A DNA stretch of 64,000 nucleotides, from positions 62,001-126,000 of the forward strand of contig JAFZFP010000023.1 of the NCBI GenBank assembly GCA_017555905.1, written 5' to 3'. The translations under genes were made by a program, and so were the position numbers. The DNA comes from Alistipes sp. (GTDB taxonomy: Bacteria > Bacteroidota > Bacteroidia > Bacteroidales > Rikenellaceae). Positions within the stretch are counted from its first letter, which is position 1, and the number at the start of each line of letters is the position of its first letter. Below the pieces are notes generated by a model, which was not told the DNA's origin, made no database searches, and was given only the letters and a program-made list of their open reading frames with translations. Positions 50,601-58,862 of the stretch are shown piece by piece.

Positions 50601-52463
50601 GAATATGTTGATATAATTGTTTGCTTTGTTAAAATCGCTAATGCTTGCTATGGCAGTCTCGCAGAAGACGGTGTGGTAGTTATTGTCTATTTCGCTTATT
50701 TTCACAAGGTACTGAATACGAGGTTTGTCATTAATCTTATCTTTTTTTAAATCAAGTATAGTGTATATTGCTAAATCGATAAGGTCCAAAATCTCGTCGT
50801 CAGGAAGGTTGTTGCGGTCGCAAAGCAGGAAGCACATCTTGGCAACAGATGGAATATTGTCGCTGGATTGCTTCTTTGCATACTCGGCCAAGGAGTGATT
50901 TAGAACCATATCACCAGAGAGTTTATCTCTCTTTAGAGCAGAGGTAACAACCTCGTGGCAGGTTTCGATGATATACCTATCAATGTCGATACGGTCGTTG
51001 CTCTTAATGATTAGCCCCTTGGCTCTAAGAACTTCAATATCAGTGTAGAAGTTTTTAGTATCGCCTTCATAGAAGCGGTATAGGCTACGTAACTCGTCGA
51101 GGTTTAAAAAGAAACGGGTGTCTTTTGAATATTTGTAATTGCCGACAATGGTCTTAAGAATAGTAGCCTTAGTTCTATTCTCACCGTTAGGGATATCATT
51201 GTAAAGGCTTGTTACTTGGGATGTGATATCCTTCTTATTGATAAATAGCGAACCAATAGTGTAGTTGCCCTGCTGTATCTCGTGACCTAAAACACCATCT
51301 TTAGGTAGTGCGCCATCTTTGCGCATAAGGAATATCATATTGAGGAAGGAGCGTCTGTCATAGATGTCGAAATTGACAGTGATTCTATTGATATACTTAT
51401 CCAATTTATCTCCCTCTGTGCCAAACATCGCTTTGTATAGCGCCTTCTTTCTCTCGGCCTGCATAGTACCCGATACGGTGATTATAATACGGGTATTACC
51501 GAAGTCCTCTTTTGTGAAGTCCTTGCCATCCTTTAGTCCATTAAGAACACCCCAGAGCGAGTCCTTAACCGTGTAATCTATGCTCTCTATATTCGTCTTG
51601 ATGATGTCGTTAATATCATCAATAAAGTAGATGTTACCTTCGCTTTGGTCTCTTAGGTCGAGACGTATGTTGTTGAGATTAGCGGTGTTATGGAGGTTGT
51701 TGAAGAGGTGGAAAGAGTAATCCCTCCACTCTGTGAATCTCTCCATTACGTGGTATGCCGCACGGGTCTTGCCGCTATAGGGGCTACCCTCCAAGATAAT
51801 GATTGGCGACCACTCTAATATCTCGTCAATCTTACCATCTAAGTTCTCTCGACGGTAGTAGGGGTTGTCGGATTTACGGATCAGTCCTTGACCGTTTTTG
51901 TCGATGTGGGCTTTGTACGATAACTCGTCTTGAGAGTAGTTGTTGTCCAGACCGTTAGGGGTGTTTATTTTGAGCCACTTTTTGAAAAAATCAATGAAGT
52001 TGTCGCGGTTTACAATCTGGGTGTATCGCTTTGAATCTTCGTAAAGTCGGTCCTCGAAATTGTCATATCGAGTACCATTCACTACGTATGGCACACTAAT
52101 ATTCGCCTTGTCGTCATCATTTTCAGTAATGATAAAGGCTTTGATAAGTGGCTTATTCTTAATCTTTTGGGATTGTGAATGAGCCATCACATACTCATTA
52201 AATGTGTACTCTCCAATCTGCGTGCCGTTGCTGGCTATGAGGATGAAAAGGTCGGAACCTACGGCGATGCCATCAATTTTGACCTGTGTATCCTGTTCTG
52301 CATCTTTGATAGGCTCCTCGCCATAGATCGTAGCCTCGAGAACAATATCGATGCCCTCCTCCTTAAGGGTGTTATTAACCTCTTTAATAGCAGCACGGAT
52401 TTGGCCTCTAAGGTTCTCCTTCATCGACGAGGCAACGAAGATACTATATGTGGTCTGTGCCAT
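47613..52463 (-). CDS. Giant STAND/NLR-like ATPase with TIR/DUF4062-like N-terminus
   Basis: 1616 aa, no signal peptide. Residues 1-165 form a TIR/DUF4062-like alpha/beta domain: TYSIFVASSMKENLR, GSDLFILIASNG and GEYTFNEYVMA with a Glu (90) at the position of a TIR catalytic residue. Residues ~200-370 are a P-loop NTPase: Walker A GSPYSGKT (226-233), Walker B NIYFIDDI (277-284) and a TRIIITVSG strand. Residues ~370-1616 are almost entirely helical with an acidic insert (EDEFDEEEEQGDVD). This is the effector-STAND-sensor layout of bacterial NLR-like defence proteins. Base composition is visibly more AT-rich than neighbours. A perfectly spaced promoter precedes it. No partner gene is adjacent. 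Confidence 0.8.
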   Translation of the reverse strand: MAQTTYSIFVASSMKENLRGQIRAAIKEVNNTLKEEGIDIVLEATIYGEEPIKDAEQDTQVKIDGIAVGSDLFILIASNGTQIGEYTFNEYVMAHSQSQKIKNKPLIKAFIITENDDDKANISVPYVVNGTRYDNFEDRLYEDSKRYTQIVNRDNFIDFFKKWLKINTPNGLDNNYSQDELSYKAHIDKNGQGLIRKSDNPYYRRENLDGKIDEILEWSPIIILEGSPYSGKTRAAYHVMERFTEWRDYSFHLFNNLHNTANLNNIRLDLRDQSEGNIYFIDDINDIIKTNIESIDYTVKDSLWGVLNGLKDGKDFTKEDFGNTRIIITVSGTMQAERKKALYKAMFGTEGDKLDKYINRITVNFDIYDRRSFLNMIFLMRKDGALPKDGVLGHEIQQGNYTIGSLFINKKDITSQVTSLYNDIPNGENRTKATILKTIVGNYKYSKDTRFFLNLDELRSLYRFYEGDTKNFYTDIEVLRAKGLIIKSNDRIDIDRYIIETCHEVVTSALKRDKLSGDMVLNHSLAEYAKKQSSDNIPSVAKMCFLLCDRNNLPDDEILDLIDLAIYTILDLKKDKINDKPRIQYLVKISEIDNNYHTVFCETAIASISDFNKANNYINIFKEYIEKLDEKNKDSSAAIKLYKRVVYAMFSKSNRTLMMGEEKIILDYIFNEDMSWKAPFTEEDLNDIFNISRISPFLSQKTLDVDKEINFIANSKLDDYDMTSVTNTEDEFDEEEEQGDVDIDGLYTKVFIPRVGEALITALCKVDSYDELRDILDKIKNDIYSKDYLKDSVRGNFFWRLLRAIRTIAKRLSYEDRKRLFDFVFELDVTRTIIGKEEIDTEYNLNPVRIGALNQLLILLDEFDALQAYKKMIDSDRHDFSTLSHLFKNKFLTFEQLLPLVNDKDEQTNFITLNQLMSKAETLSDANTCLRLMNIQDADPSKLRDETALSCYLKIRSIGASTCFDILRKWHNVDENRILSDMALVPVFDKLSIDDIFDILDPNGKNIDYMAKYGLNKAEIDSVRVNAVFYNKLFYRANRDTNYIKRLDELYNRLVDNVELRPIVMDYNLNAHNGILSVYIKNRDIFPDYDSTKKFIDAINDTSFRKDNNIYEPMIWWAKENKDLNLLNEILKDAYTYFANHFTRDEVVRMMAELYHYVPSFISNFDNEVEIAYEDKVTVWNNFKEYVNHLMVNNIAYIDGTFIYRTFEQMKCIVHNDIYNLMAEVARLNRKGVDFLTIERLPNPVSHKLFWIDRGNGTITIDTNILFNIPKIKMFWYTIQRHLLTVDQVETYRENNGIALTQTYVNMVFRAIEQEKFNKFNDHRFEKMIAFLNKIDSLNDPSTPSLHRSIQMCISLILTARTEAELDEIFTTYGFDNLRYRTEAIGARMHKLINKRYVQQQKTYDRTSETNTIEEFKADILNNPEQINITVVNAYIYALLLIKQGNLLDVTTDSAKATKILNNCWGDIYNQRKIDIYKLLDIFRETETWMMDIDVQTVTYFAEQCDRKRLISTIIDWFDGNFCYDESGKKSCLKDAIKNYSSVYTKANQDLEEVAVIVDILLKEENISDCKSLCLNYILNNRRGYKQYNPFSLWRDIAENNRFKDYLTQYFRKSNS

Positions 52464-52497
52464 AATAGGTGGTGTTTGGAGTTAGTTTGGTTTAGCA

Positions 52498-52527
52498 CAA
52501 AGTTATAAAATTTTGCTAAAATGCCAA
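52498..52527 (-). promoter_or_regulatory. Promoter of the NLR-like gene
   Basis: Minus strand TTG (complement 52525-52527), 19-base spacer, TAACTTTG (complement 52498-52505). Confidence 0.8.
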
Positions 52528-52578
52528 GCGAGATACCCTAATAATTATTCTTGTTAGAGAATAAAAGTGCGCTGAAAA

Positions 52579-52608
52579 TTGCGAATTATGAATTGTTTTG
52601 TATCTTTG
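52579..52608 (+). promoter_or_regulatory. Promoter of the porin gene
   Basis: TTG 52579-52581, 19-base spacer, TATCTTTG 52601-52608. Confidence 0.8.
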
Positions 52609-52649
52609 TGTGTTATTTACTACATTGGCATAATCTAAACTTATAAAAT

Positions 52650-53846
52650 ATGATGAAAAAATTTACTAAGATTCTTTGCTTCGTTGTGGCAATATTCTCG
52701 CTCTCTGCGGTGTCTGCACAGCAGGGTTATGAGAAGAGCAACGAGATTTTCCGCCTTGGTGTTGAGGCTCGTTTCGACTACCTCAACGAGGCTGTTGCGG
52801 GAGTTCAGAACTATGATGCTTCGGGCTTCAAGGTGCGCTACTTCAATATCCGTATGGATGGTCAGATCACTCCAAAGTTCACCTACTCTTGGCGTCAGCG
52901 TTTCAACAAAGTGAACTCTGCTGCCGACTTCGTGAACAACACCGACTGGCTCCATTTGACCTATCGCCCCAACCAGAATTGGGCTATTTCGGCAGGTAAG
53001 CAGGTGGTTATGATTGGTGGCTGGGAGTACGACCGCGCCCCTATCGATGTCTACTACTGCTCGGAGTATTGGAACAACGTAAACTGCTTCCAACTCGGTG
53101 CAAGTGTGGCATTTACAACCAACGAGGGTAACGACACCCTCACCTTCCAGGTGTGCCAGAGTCCTTATGATACTACCTCGATGAACTTCGAGCCTGTATA
53201 TGATGATGAGGGTAGTATTGTAGGCAGCGCACGTCTTGGTAAGTTGTATGCCTATAACCTCTTCTGGATGGGTCAGCACGGTTTCTATACAGCACTTCAT
53301 TCATTGAACTTCTCAGAGTATCAGCCAGGTAAGTTTGATACTTACGTGGTGTTGGGTAACCAGTTTAAGTTTGGCGATGCAACAATCCAGCTCGACTTGA
53401 TGAATCGTGGTACTTCGGCACGTGAACTTTTGTTCGACAACTTCTCGATTATGGGTGAGATCGACTACCTTATCGCCGACCGTGTAAATATTTTCGCGAA
53501 GGTTACATACGATAAGGTGGGCAACGACTACTCTTCAATCCCTGCAATTGTTGATGCCGATGGTAATGAGTTGTATGCAACACGAGGCCTCTTCCTCTTC
53601 CCAGGTACTGAGATGACACGTTTCGGTGGTGGTGTTGAGTACTATCCATTGGGTGCTAAGGGTAATCGTGATTTGCGCCTTCACGCTGCATACGTCTACA
53701 ATATGGGTAACAACACCAACCCTGGAGGAACAGCCGTGAACGAGGGTTCGTTCTTCACCGTGGGTCTCACTTGGAAGATTGATGTTATCGAGGGTATCAC
53801 ATCGCTCATCGACAAGCGTCAGGCCAACCGTGCATCAAAGATGTAA
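52650..53846 (+). CDS. Phosphate-selective porin O/P-like outer-membrane porin
   Basis: 398 aa. Signal peptide (…FSLSAVSAQ), then alternating strands with the porin pattern GFKVRYFNIRMDGQITPKFTYSWRQRFNK and WLHLTYRPNQNWAISAGKQVVMIGGWEYDRAP. Late strands FFTVGLTWKIDVIEGI close the barrel. Codon use suggests high expression. It should allow passive uptake of small anionic solutes across the outer membrane. It is followed after 22 bases by a nucleoside-recognition transporter, perhaps an uptake pair. Confidence 0.82.
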   Translation: MMKKFTKILCFVVAIFSLSAVSAQQGYEKSNEIFRLGVEARFDYLNEAVAGVQNYDASGFKVRYFNIRMDGQITPKFTYSWRQRFNKVNSAADFVNNTDWLHLTYRPNQNWAISAGKQVVMIGGWEYDRAPIDVYYCSEYWNNVNCFQLGASVAFTTNEGNDTLTFQVCQSPYDTTSMNFEPVYDDEGSIVGSARLGKLYAYNLFWMGQHGFYTALHSLNFSEYQPGKFDTYVVLGNQFKFGDATIQLDLMNRGTSARELLFDNFSIMGEIDYLIADRVNIFAKVTYDKVGNDYSSIPAIVDADGNELYATRGLFLFPGTEMTRFGGGVEYYPLGAKGNRDLRLHAAYVYNMGNNTNPGGTAVNEGSFFTVGLTWKIDVIEGITSLIDKRQANRASKM

Positions 53847-53868
53847 TAACCAATTATAAACTAAAGAT

Positions 53869-55452
53869 ATGGAGAATAAAACTAAAGGCTTTAAGAAGTA
53901 CCTCGTTGGTATAATTTGCTTGGCTATCGTTGTCGGCATCTTTGGCGGTATCGGCTCTGTTATGGGCTTGCCAAATATGCTTAACACTATTATGAAGACG
54001 GCTCACGACCTCTTGCTCAACACCGTCTTCTACCTTATGGCTATCTGTGTTATCACAGGTGCTTTGGGTCGCATCTTTGTTGAGTTTGGCGTTGTTAGCC
54101 TCTTGGAGCGCATCTTGCGTCCATTGATGAAACCACTCTTCAACCTTCCTGGCGTTGCGTCGTTGGGTGCTGTTATGACATTCCTTTCGGACAACCCAGC
54201 CATCATCTCGTTGGCAAAGGATAAGCGCTTCAGCTCTTATTTTAAGAAGTTCCAGTTTATCTCGCTCACCAACTTCGGTACAGCATTCGGTATGGGACTC
54301 TTGGTTATCGTGTTTATGATCTCTCAGGGTTACTTCGTTGAGCCACTCCTCGGTTTGTTGGGTGCGTTCATCGGTTGTATCGTCTCTACTCGCCTTATGC
54401 AGCGCTTCATCCTCAAGCAGTATCCTGAGTTCGAGGAGGAGTTCGCCGCAGTTCTCGACGAGTCGGATATGCAGGCTGACGACGAGGTTAAGGAGACATC
54501 GCTCTTCACACGTATCCTTAACTCGTTGCTCGACGGTGGTAAGACAGGTGTGGATGTAGGTCTCTCGATTATTCCTGGTGTGCTTATCATCTCTACCTTG
54601 GTGATGTTGCTCACCTTTGGTGCTGGCGACAATGGCATCTACGATGGTGCTGCATACGAGGGTGTTGAGTTCTTGCCTTGGCTCTTCGGTCAGGTGAACT
54701 TCATCTTCGAGTGGTTGTTTGGCTTCGAGCATCCAGCCCTTATGGCATTCCCTATCACCTCTTTGGGTGCTGTAGGTGCTGCGTTGAGCCTTGTGCCTGA
54801 GTTCTCTGCTCAGGGTATCATCAACGGTAATGCTATCGCAGTATTCACCGCTATCGGTATGTGCTGGAGCGGTTACCTCAGCACACATACCGCTATGCTC
54901 GACTCTTTGGGTTATCGTAAACTCACCTCTAAGGCTATCCTTGCACACACTATTGGTGGTCTTGTTGCTGCTATTGCTGCTCACTGGTTATTCTTCCTCT
55001 ATACCCTTGTATTCGGTACTCCTGCAACCTTTGAGGGTGGTGCAGACCGCTATACAACTTCGCCTATCGTTATCGAGATCGTAGGTGAGAATCAGGTGCG
55101 CCTTGGTGACCGAGTATTTACCGATGAGGCTGACGATACTCCAGAGGAGGAAGGCTCTTTGGCACGTGTTATCGAGGGTATGCTCCTCTCTAACCACGAC
55201 CAGGTAGAACTCGTTGATGGCGTTAAGATTGACGCTGCGGACTTCATCTCTGCTGAGAAACTCTCTGAGGAGACTCGCGAGAGCCTTGTAAGTGAGGTAG
55301 AGGCTGGTTTTGCTATGTATCGCAACTCTGTTGCTAAGCAGATGTATGGCAAGGAGTTGAGCGAATTGACCGCAGAGGAGGTTGCTGCTCTTGATGAGGC
55401 AATCCCATTCCAGTTCTCTAAGACCGAGAGCGCAGAGGTTGTCGCTGAGTAG
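53869..55452 (+). CDS. Nucleoside-recognition (Gate) domain transporter
   Basis: 527 aa. About ten membrane helices in two halves, with the Gate-domain sequence TVFYLMAICVITGALGRIFVEFGVVSLLERILRPLMKPLFNLPG and the second gate STLVMLLTFGAGDNGIYDG … WSGYLSTHTAMLDSLGYRKLTSKAI. A hydrophilic, acidic C-terminal tail of ~120 residues is unusual. Such proteins resemble CNT nucleoside carriers and spore maturation SpmA/B; the substrate here is unknown. Confidence 0.82.
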   Translation: MENKTKGFKKYLVGIICLAIVVGIFGGIGSVMGLPNMLNTIMKTAHDLLLNTVFYLMAICVITGALGRIFVEFGVVSLLERILRPLMKPLFNLPGVASLGAVMTFLSDNPAIISLAKDKRFSSYFKKFQFISLTNFGTAFGMGLLVIVFMISQGYFVEPLLGLLGAFIGCIVSTRLMQRFILKQYPEFEEEFAAVLDESDMQADDEVKETSLFTRILNSLLDGGKTGVDVGLSIIPGVLIISTLVMLLTFGAGDNGIYDGAAYEGVEFLPWLFGQVNFIFEWLFGFEHPALMAFPITSLGAVGAALSLVPEFSAQGIINGNAIAVFTAIGMCWSGYLSTHTAMLDSLGYRKLTSKAILAHTIGGLVAAIAAHWLFFLYTLVFGTPATFEGGADRYTTSPIVIEIVGENQVRLGDRVFTDEADDTPEEEGSLARVIEGMLLSNHDQVELVDGVKIDAADFISAEKLSEETRESLVSEVEAGFAMYRNSVAKQMYGKELSELTAEEVAALDEAIPFQFSKTESAEVVAE

Positions 55453-55480
55453 TTTAACTCGCTATAATCTACATAAGTGG

Positions 55481-55516
55481 AGTGCTTTGGCAATGGCCGA
55501 GGCACTCTATTTTTTG
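55481..55516 (+). terminator. Terminator after the Gate-domain gene
   Basis: 11-bp stem AGTGCTTTGGC / GCCGAGGCACT with two G-U pairs, loop AATG, then CTATTTTTT. Confidence 0.82.
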
Positions 55517-55634
55517 TGTCGGTATAAGTAAAACTTATCGACATATATGTTTTTTTTATGTGATTATATTGCCATTTCGCATAAAATATATTACCTTTAC
55601 CCTCGATTTAATAGGATATAGTTTGTCTGTGGGT

Positions 55635-56462
55635 ATGACATCGACACGAATCTTGGCATACGGCGTTGTTGCAACGGCACTGCTCTCGATAGTTTTGGAG
55701 GCTACCATTGGTAGTTTTCCCTATGCTATTTTTAGCGCTCCGTTGAATATCCTTTGCGCCCTTTTGTGGGTGGTAGCCATAGTTGTTGCCTACCGCAAGG
55801 GTGGGGAGTCTCGCTTTGCAAAGGTGATGCTCAGTAGGGATGCTACGTGGCTCTCGTTGCTCATTATGGCGGGTGTAGGTATCTCCCTTGGCTTGGAACG
55901 TATCCCTTCGAGCAGTGCGTGGTTCGTGGTCTTAGGTCTGCTCTTTGTCCTCTCGCACCTATCCTTTGTCATCCTTCGTGGTTGGCGCAATGGGGAGGGT
56001 GTGCGTTGGCGCTTTGTCCTTACACACGTAGGGCTATGGCTTGCCCTCGGCGCAGGATTCTTGGGTGCACCCGACAGGGAGGCGTTGCGTTTGGCGGTGG
56101 ATAGTGTCGCTACTAATGAGGCCTATACCGCAGATGGCGCAATCCGCATACTCCCTTATGAGGTTGCACTTGAGGAGTTGGTCGTAGAGCGTAATGAGAT
56201 GGGAGCGGTGACAAACTACAAGGCTGATATAGATATCTCTGGCGATGTTGTAGAACTGCGTGTAAATCACCCTTATAACCTCTCGTTTAGCGAAAAGGTC
56301 TATCTTGTCTCCGTTCCTGAGAGTGGCGACTATGCCGTCTTGGAGATTGTTGCAGAGCCGTGGCAGTGGCTCTCGGCTTTGGGTATTGTGATGCTTATTG
56401 CTGGAGCGGTGCTCCTCTTTTTGCGTGGTCCTCGTCGAACGATTAATAGTGTGGAGCGATGA
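55635..56462 (+). CDS. ResB-like cytochrome c biogenesis protein
   Basis: 275 aa from the ATG at 55635; the frame extends upstream but over the terminator. Four membrane helices are visible: residues ~5-50, ~70-90, ~100-125 and the last before the C-terminus (WLSALGIVMLIAGAVLLFL). A periplasmic domain of ~100 residues precedes the last helix. It overlaps ccsA by four bases, the ResB-CcsA arrangement of system II haem delivery. It is shorter than classical ResB, as in other Bacteroidales. Confidence 0.78.
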   Translation: MTSTRILAYGVVATALLSIVLEATIGSFPYAIFSAPLNILCALLWVVAIVVAYRKGGESRFAKVMLSRDATWLSLLIMAGVGISLGLERIPSSSAWFVVLGLLFVLSHLSFVILRGWRNGEGVRWRFVLTHVGLWLALGAGFLGAPDREALRLAVDSVATNEAYTADGAIRILPYEVALEELVVERNEMGAVTNYKADIDISGDVVELRVNHPYNLSFSEKVYLVSVPESGDYAVLEIVAEPWQWLSALGIVMLIAGAVLLFLRGPRRTINSVER

Positions 56463-57247
56463 TGATGGGTTGGAACATATTTCCCTTTGTGGCTATTGCT
56501 GTAGTTCTACTCGCGGCTGTCGGAGCGATTGTTGCGCTTCGCAGCAGAGAGTGCAGTGGCTGGGCTATGCTGTTTATGGGTTTGGGCATCGCTACTATGA
56601 CACTCTTTATCGCCCTGTTGTGGCAGACACTGCAACGCCCACCCCTACGTACTATGGGTGAGACGCGCTTGTGGTACTCCTTCTTCCTGCTTGTGGCGGG
56701 CCTCTTCACTTATGCCCGTTGGCGCTATCGCTGGATTATGCTCTTTGCCACAATCCTCGCTACTGTATTTATCGTGATAAATATACTAAAACCAGAGATT
56801 CACGACCAGACCCTTATGCCAGCCTTGCAGAGCGCTTGGTTCGTGCCACACGTCTCGGTCTATATGTTTTCTTATGCCCTGTTTGGGTGTGCTACGCTTC
56901 TGGCCGTTGTGGCCTTGGTGCGCCCAACCCTTGAGTTAGATGGGGCTATCGAGAGACTTATCTATGGAGGTATGGCATTCCTCACTATCGGTATGCTTAC
57001 GGGTGCTCTGTGGGCTAAGGATGCTTGGGGAGCCTATTGGAGTTGGGATGCTAAGGAGGCTTGGGCGGTGGCTACGTGGAGCCTCTACCTCGTGGCCATA
57101 CACCTCGCACCGAGTGTTATGAATCATAGATCAAGACGACTCTTCTACATAACTCTTATTTTTGCCTTTTTGTCGTTGCAGATGTGCTGGTATGGTGTGA
57201 ACTATCTGCCTTCGGCCCAGACGAGCGTACATACGTATAACCAATAA
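56459..57247 (+). CDS. ccsA: Cytochrome c biogenesis protein CcsA
   Basis: 262 aa, eight predicted membrane helices. The tryptophan-rich haem-handling motif is GALWAKDAWGAYWSWDAKEAWA, with conserved His residues before and after (VPHVSVYMFSY; YLVAIHLAPSVMNHR). With the ResB-like protein it delivers and attaches haem to apocytochromes in the periplasm. Directly upstream of the tri-haem peroxidase that needs this activity. Confidence 0.93.
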   Translation: MMMGWNIFPFVAIAVVLLAAVGAIVALRSRECSGWAMLFMGLGIATMTLFIALLWQTLQRPPLRTMGETRLWYSFFLLVAGLFTYARWRYRWIMLFATILATVFIVINILKPEIHDQTLMPALQSAWFVPHVSVYMFSYALFGCATLLAVVALVRPTLELDGAIERLIYGGMAFLTIGMLTGALWAKDAWGAYWSWDAKEAWAVATWSLYLVAIHLAPSVMNHRSRRLFYITLIFAFLSLQMCWYGVNYLPSAQTSVHTYNQ

Positions 57248-57268
57248 TAACCTAATAAACTAAGTCCT

Positions 57269-58690
57269 ATGAAAAAATTATTGAAGACCCTGCTTTTGGT
57301 GGCATTGGCACTCGTGGTTGTGCTGTTTGTCATCTATAGAGTGCTGTTGTCGCTCTCTGCACCGAGCCAGGACCTTGAGCCAGATGCTCGTGTAGTGGCC
57401 ATCTTGGAGAATAGCGGATGCCTCAGTTGCCATACCGCAAATCCTGAGTTGCCCTTCTATGCCGATATGCCGGTGGTTGGAAAACTCGTTAAGGAGGATA
57501 TCGAGGCTGGTTATCGTGCTTTCGATATAACACCTTTGGTGGAGGCCCTCAAGGGTGGCACTGCACCTAATGTTGTGGATGTCGCTAAGGTCGAGAAGGT
57601 GGCTTTGGACAAGAGTATGCCCGAGGCTAAGTACTACCTTATGCATTGGGGTAGCCAGATGACCGATGCTAAGGCTTCGGCTATTGCTGAGTGGGCCCGT
57701 AACTTCCGTGTTGCTTACTACAATGATGGCCTTGAGGGTGAGCGTGCTGGTGAGCCTATTCGCCCAATCATCCCATCGGAGAACGTCGATTTGCGTAAGG
57801 CGGAACTTGGCTTTGCCCTCTTCCACGATACCCGCCTCTCGGTGGACAATACCGTATCCTGTGCTTCGTGCCACGCCCTAGATATGGGTGGTGTGGATAA
57901 CCATCAGTACTCTCACGGTGTAGAGGAGCGTTTGGGTGGTGTGAATGCCCCAACGGTCTATAATGCAGTTTATAATTTCGTGCAGTTCTGGGATGGTCGT
58001 GCTAAGACCCTTGCTGAGCAGGCCGCAGGACCTCCATTGAATCCTGTGGAGATGGCGTCGGAGTCTTTCGATGAGATTATCGCTAAGTTGCAGGAGGATG
58101 AACTCTATGTTTTGGCCTTCGAGACTCTATACCCTGATGGTATCACCGAGGCTAATATTACCAATGCTATCGAGGAGTTTGAGCGTACGCTCGTTACCCC
58201 TAACTCGCAGTTCGATAAGTGGTTACTTGGTGATGATAACGCCCTGACAGCTCAGGAGTTGCGTGGCTACGAACTCTTCAAGGAGTATAGTTGTGCTACG
58301 TGCCACACTGGCGTAAACCTCGGAGGTGAGTCTTACGAACTTATGGGCTTGCGTCGCCACTACTTCGAGGAGCGAGGCTTGGAACTCACTGAAGAGGATA
58401 ATGGCCGTTATAAGCAGACTCAGGATGAGCGAGACCGCCACCGCTTCAAGGTGCCAGGCTTGCGCAATGTGGAACTCACTTGGCCATACTACCACGATGG
58501 CTCTCGCCTAACGATGGATGAGGCTGTGCGTGATATGGCACTCTATCAGTGCGATGTGGAGCTCGCCGAGGGCGACATTCAGGATATTGTAGCCTTCTTG
58601 CGTACGCTTACAGGCGAGTACAAGGGTGAAAAACTCAGCAATAAGAATGAGTATGGTGTGATTGTGGTGGATGACCACGACCACGAGTAA
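57269..58690 (+). CDS. Tri-haem cytochrome c peroxidase
   Basis: 473 aa. N-terminal membrane anchor (about 5-30), then three haem c motifs: CLSCH (51-55), CASCH (198-202) and CATCH (342-346). The first lies in a Haem_bd-type N-terminal domain; the other two form the di-haem peroxidase (MauG/CCP) core with ELGFALFHDTRLSVDNT and RFKVPGLRNVELTWPYYHDGS. It reduces H2O2 in the periplasm, probably with quinol-derived electrons through the extra haem. It ends with a His/Asp-rich tail (VVDDHDHE). Confidence 0.93.
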   Translation: MKKLLKTLLLVALALVVVLFVIYRVLLSLSAPSQDLEPDARVVAILENSGCLSCHTANPELPFYADMPVVGKLVKEDIEAGYRAFDITPLVEALKGGTAPNVVDVAKVEKVALDKSMPEAKYYLMHWGSQMTDAKASAIAEWARNFRVAYYNDGLEGERAGEPIRPIIPSENVDLRKAELGFALFHDTRLSVDNTVSCASCHALDMGGVDNHQYSHGVEERLGGVNAPTVYNAVYNFVQFWDGRAKTLAEQAAGPPLNPVEMASESFDEIIAKLQEDELYVLAFETLYPDGITEANITNAIEEFERTLVTPNSQFDKWLLGDDNALTAQELRGYELFKEYSCATCHTGVNLGGESYELMGLRRHYFEERGLELTEEDNGRYKQTQDERDRHRFKVPGLRNVELTWPYYHDGSRLTMDEAVRDMALYQCDVELAEGDIQDIVAFLRTLTGEYKGEKLSNKNEYGVIVVDDHDHE

Positions 58691-58709
58691 TCCCTAAAAG
58701 TTCTAAGAC

Positions 58710-58753
58710 GAGGGCTGTCCAATCATAGGGTTGTGGCAGCCCTCTTTGTTTTG
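58710..58753 (+). terminator. Terminator after the cytochrome c peroxidase gene
   Basis: Stem GAGGGCTGTC / GGCAGCCCTC region (58710-58744), then TTTGTTTT. Confidence 0.82.
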
Positions 58754-58805
58754 GGTCGTGTGCGATTTTATTTAGGGGTGAAGGGTGATATTTCACAAAA
58801 ATTTG

Positions 58806-58813
58806 TATCTTTG
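58806..58813 (+). promoter_or_regulatory. -7 element TATCTTTG of the DUF3078 gene
   Basis: TATCTTTG 50 bases before the start, with a GTG (not TTG) at the -33 position. Confidence 0.55.
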
Positions 58814-58862
58814 TAAATAATTGCTCCGTGTAACAAATAATTAACTAAAAAATAATCGTACT

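Noticed and set aside
53854..54984. 376-codon frame opposite the Gate-domain gene
   Set aside because: Antisense to a well-supported gene; His/Glu/Arg-rich shadow composition.
55482..55634. N-terminal extension of the ResB-like protein
   Set aside because: Runs through the terminator of the preceding gene.
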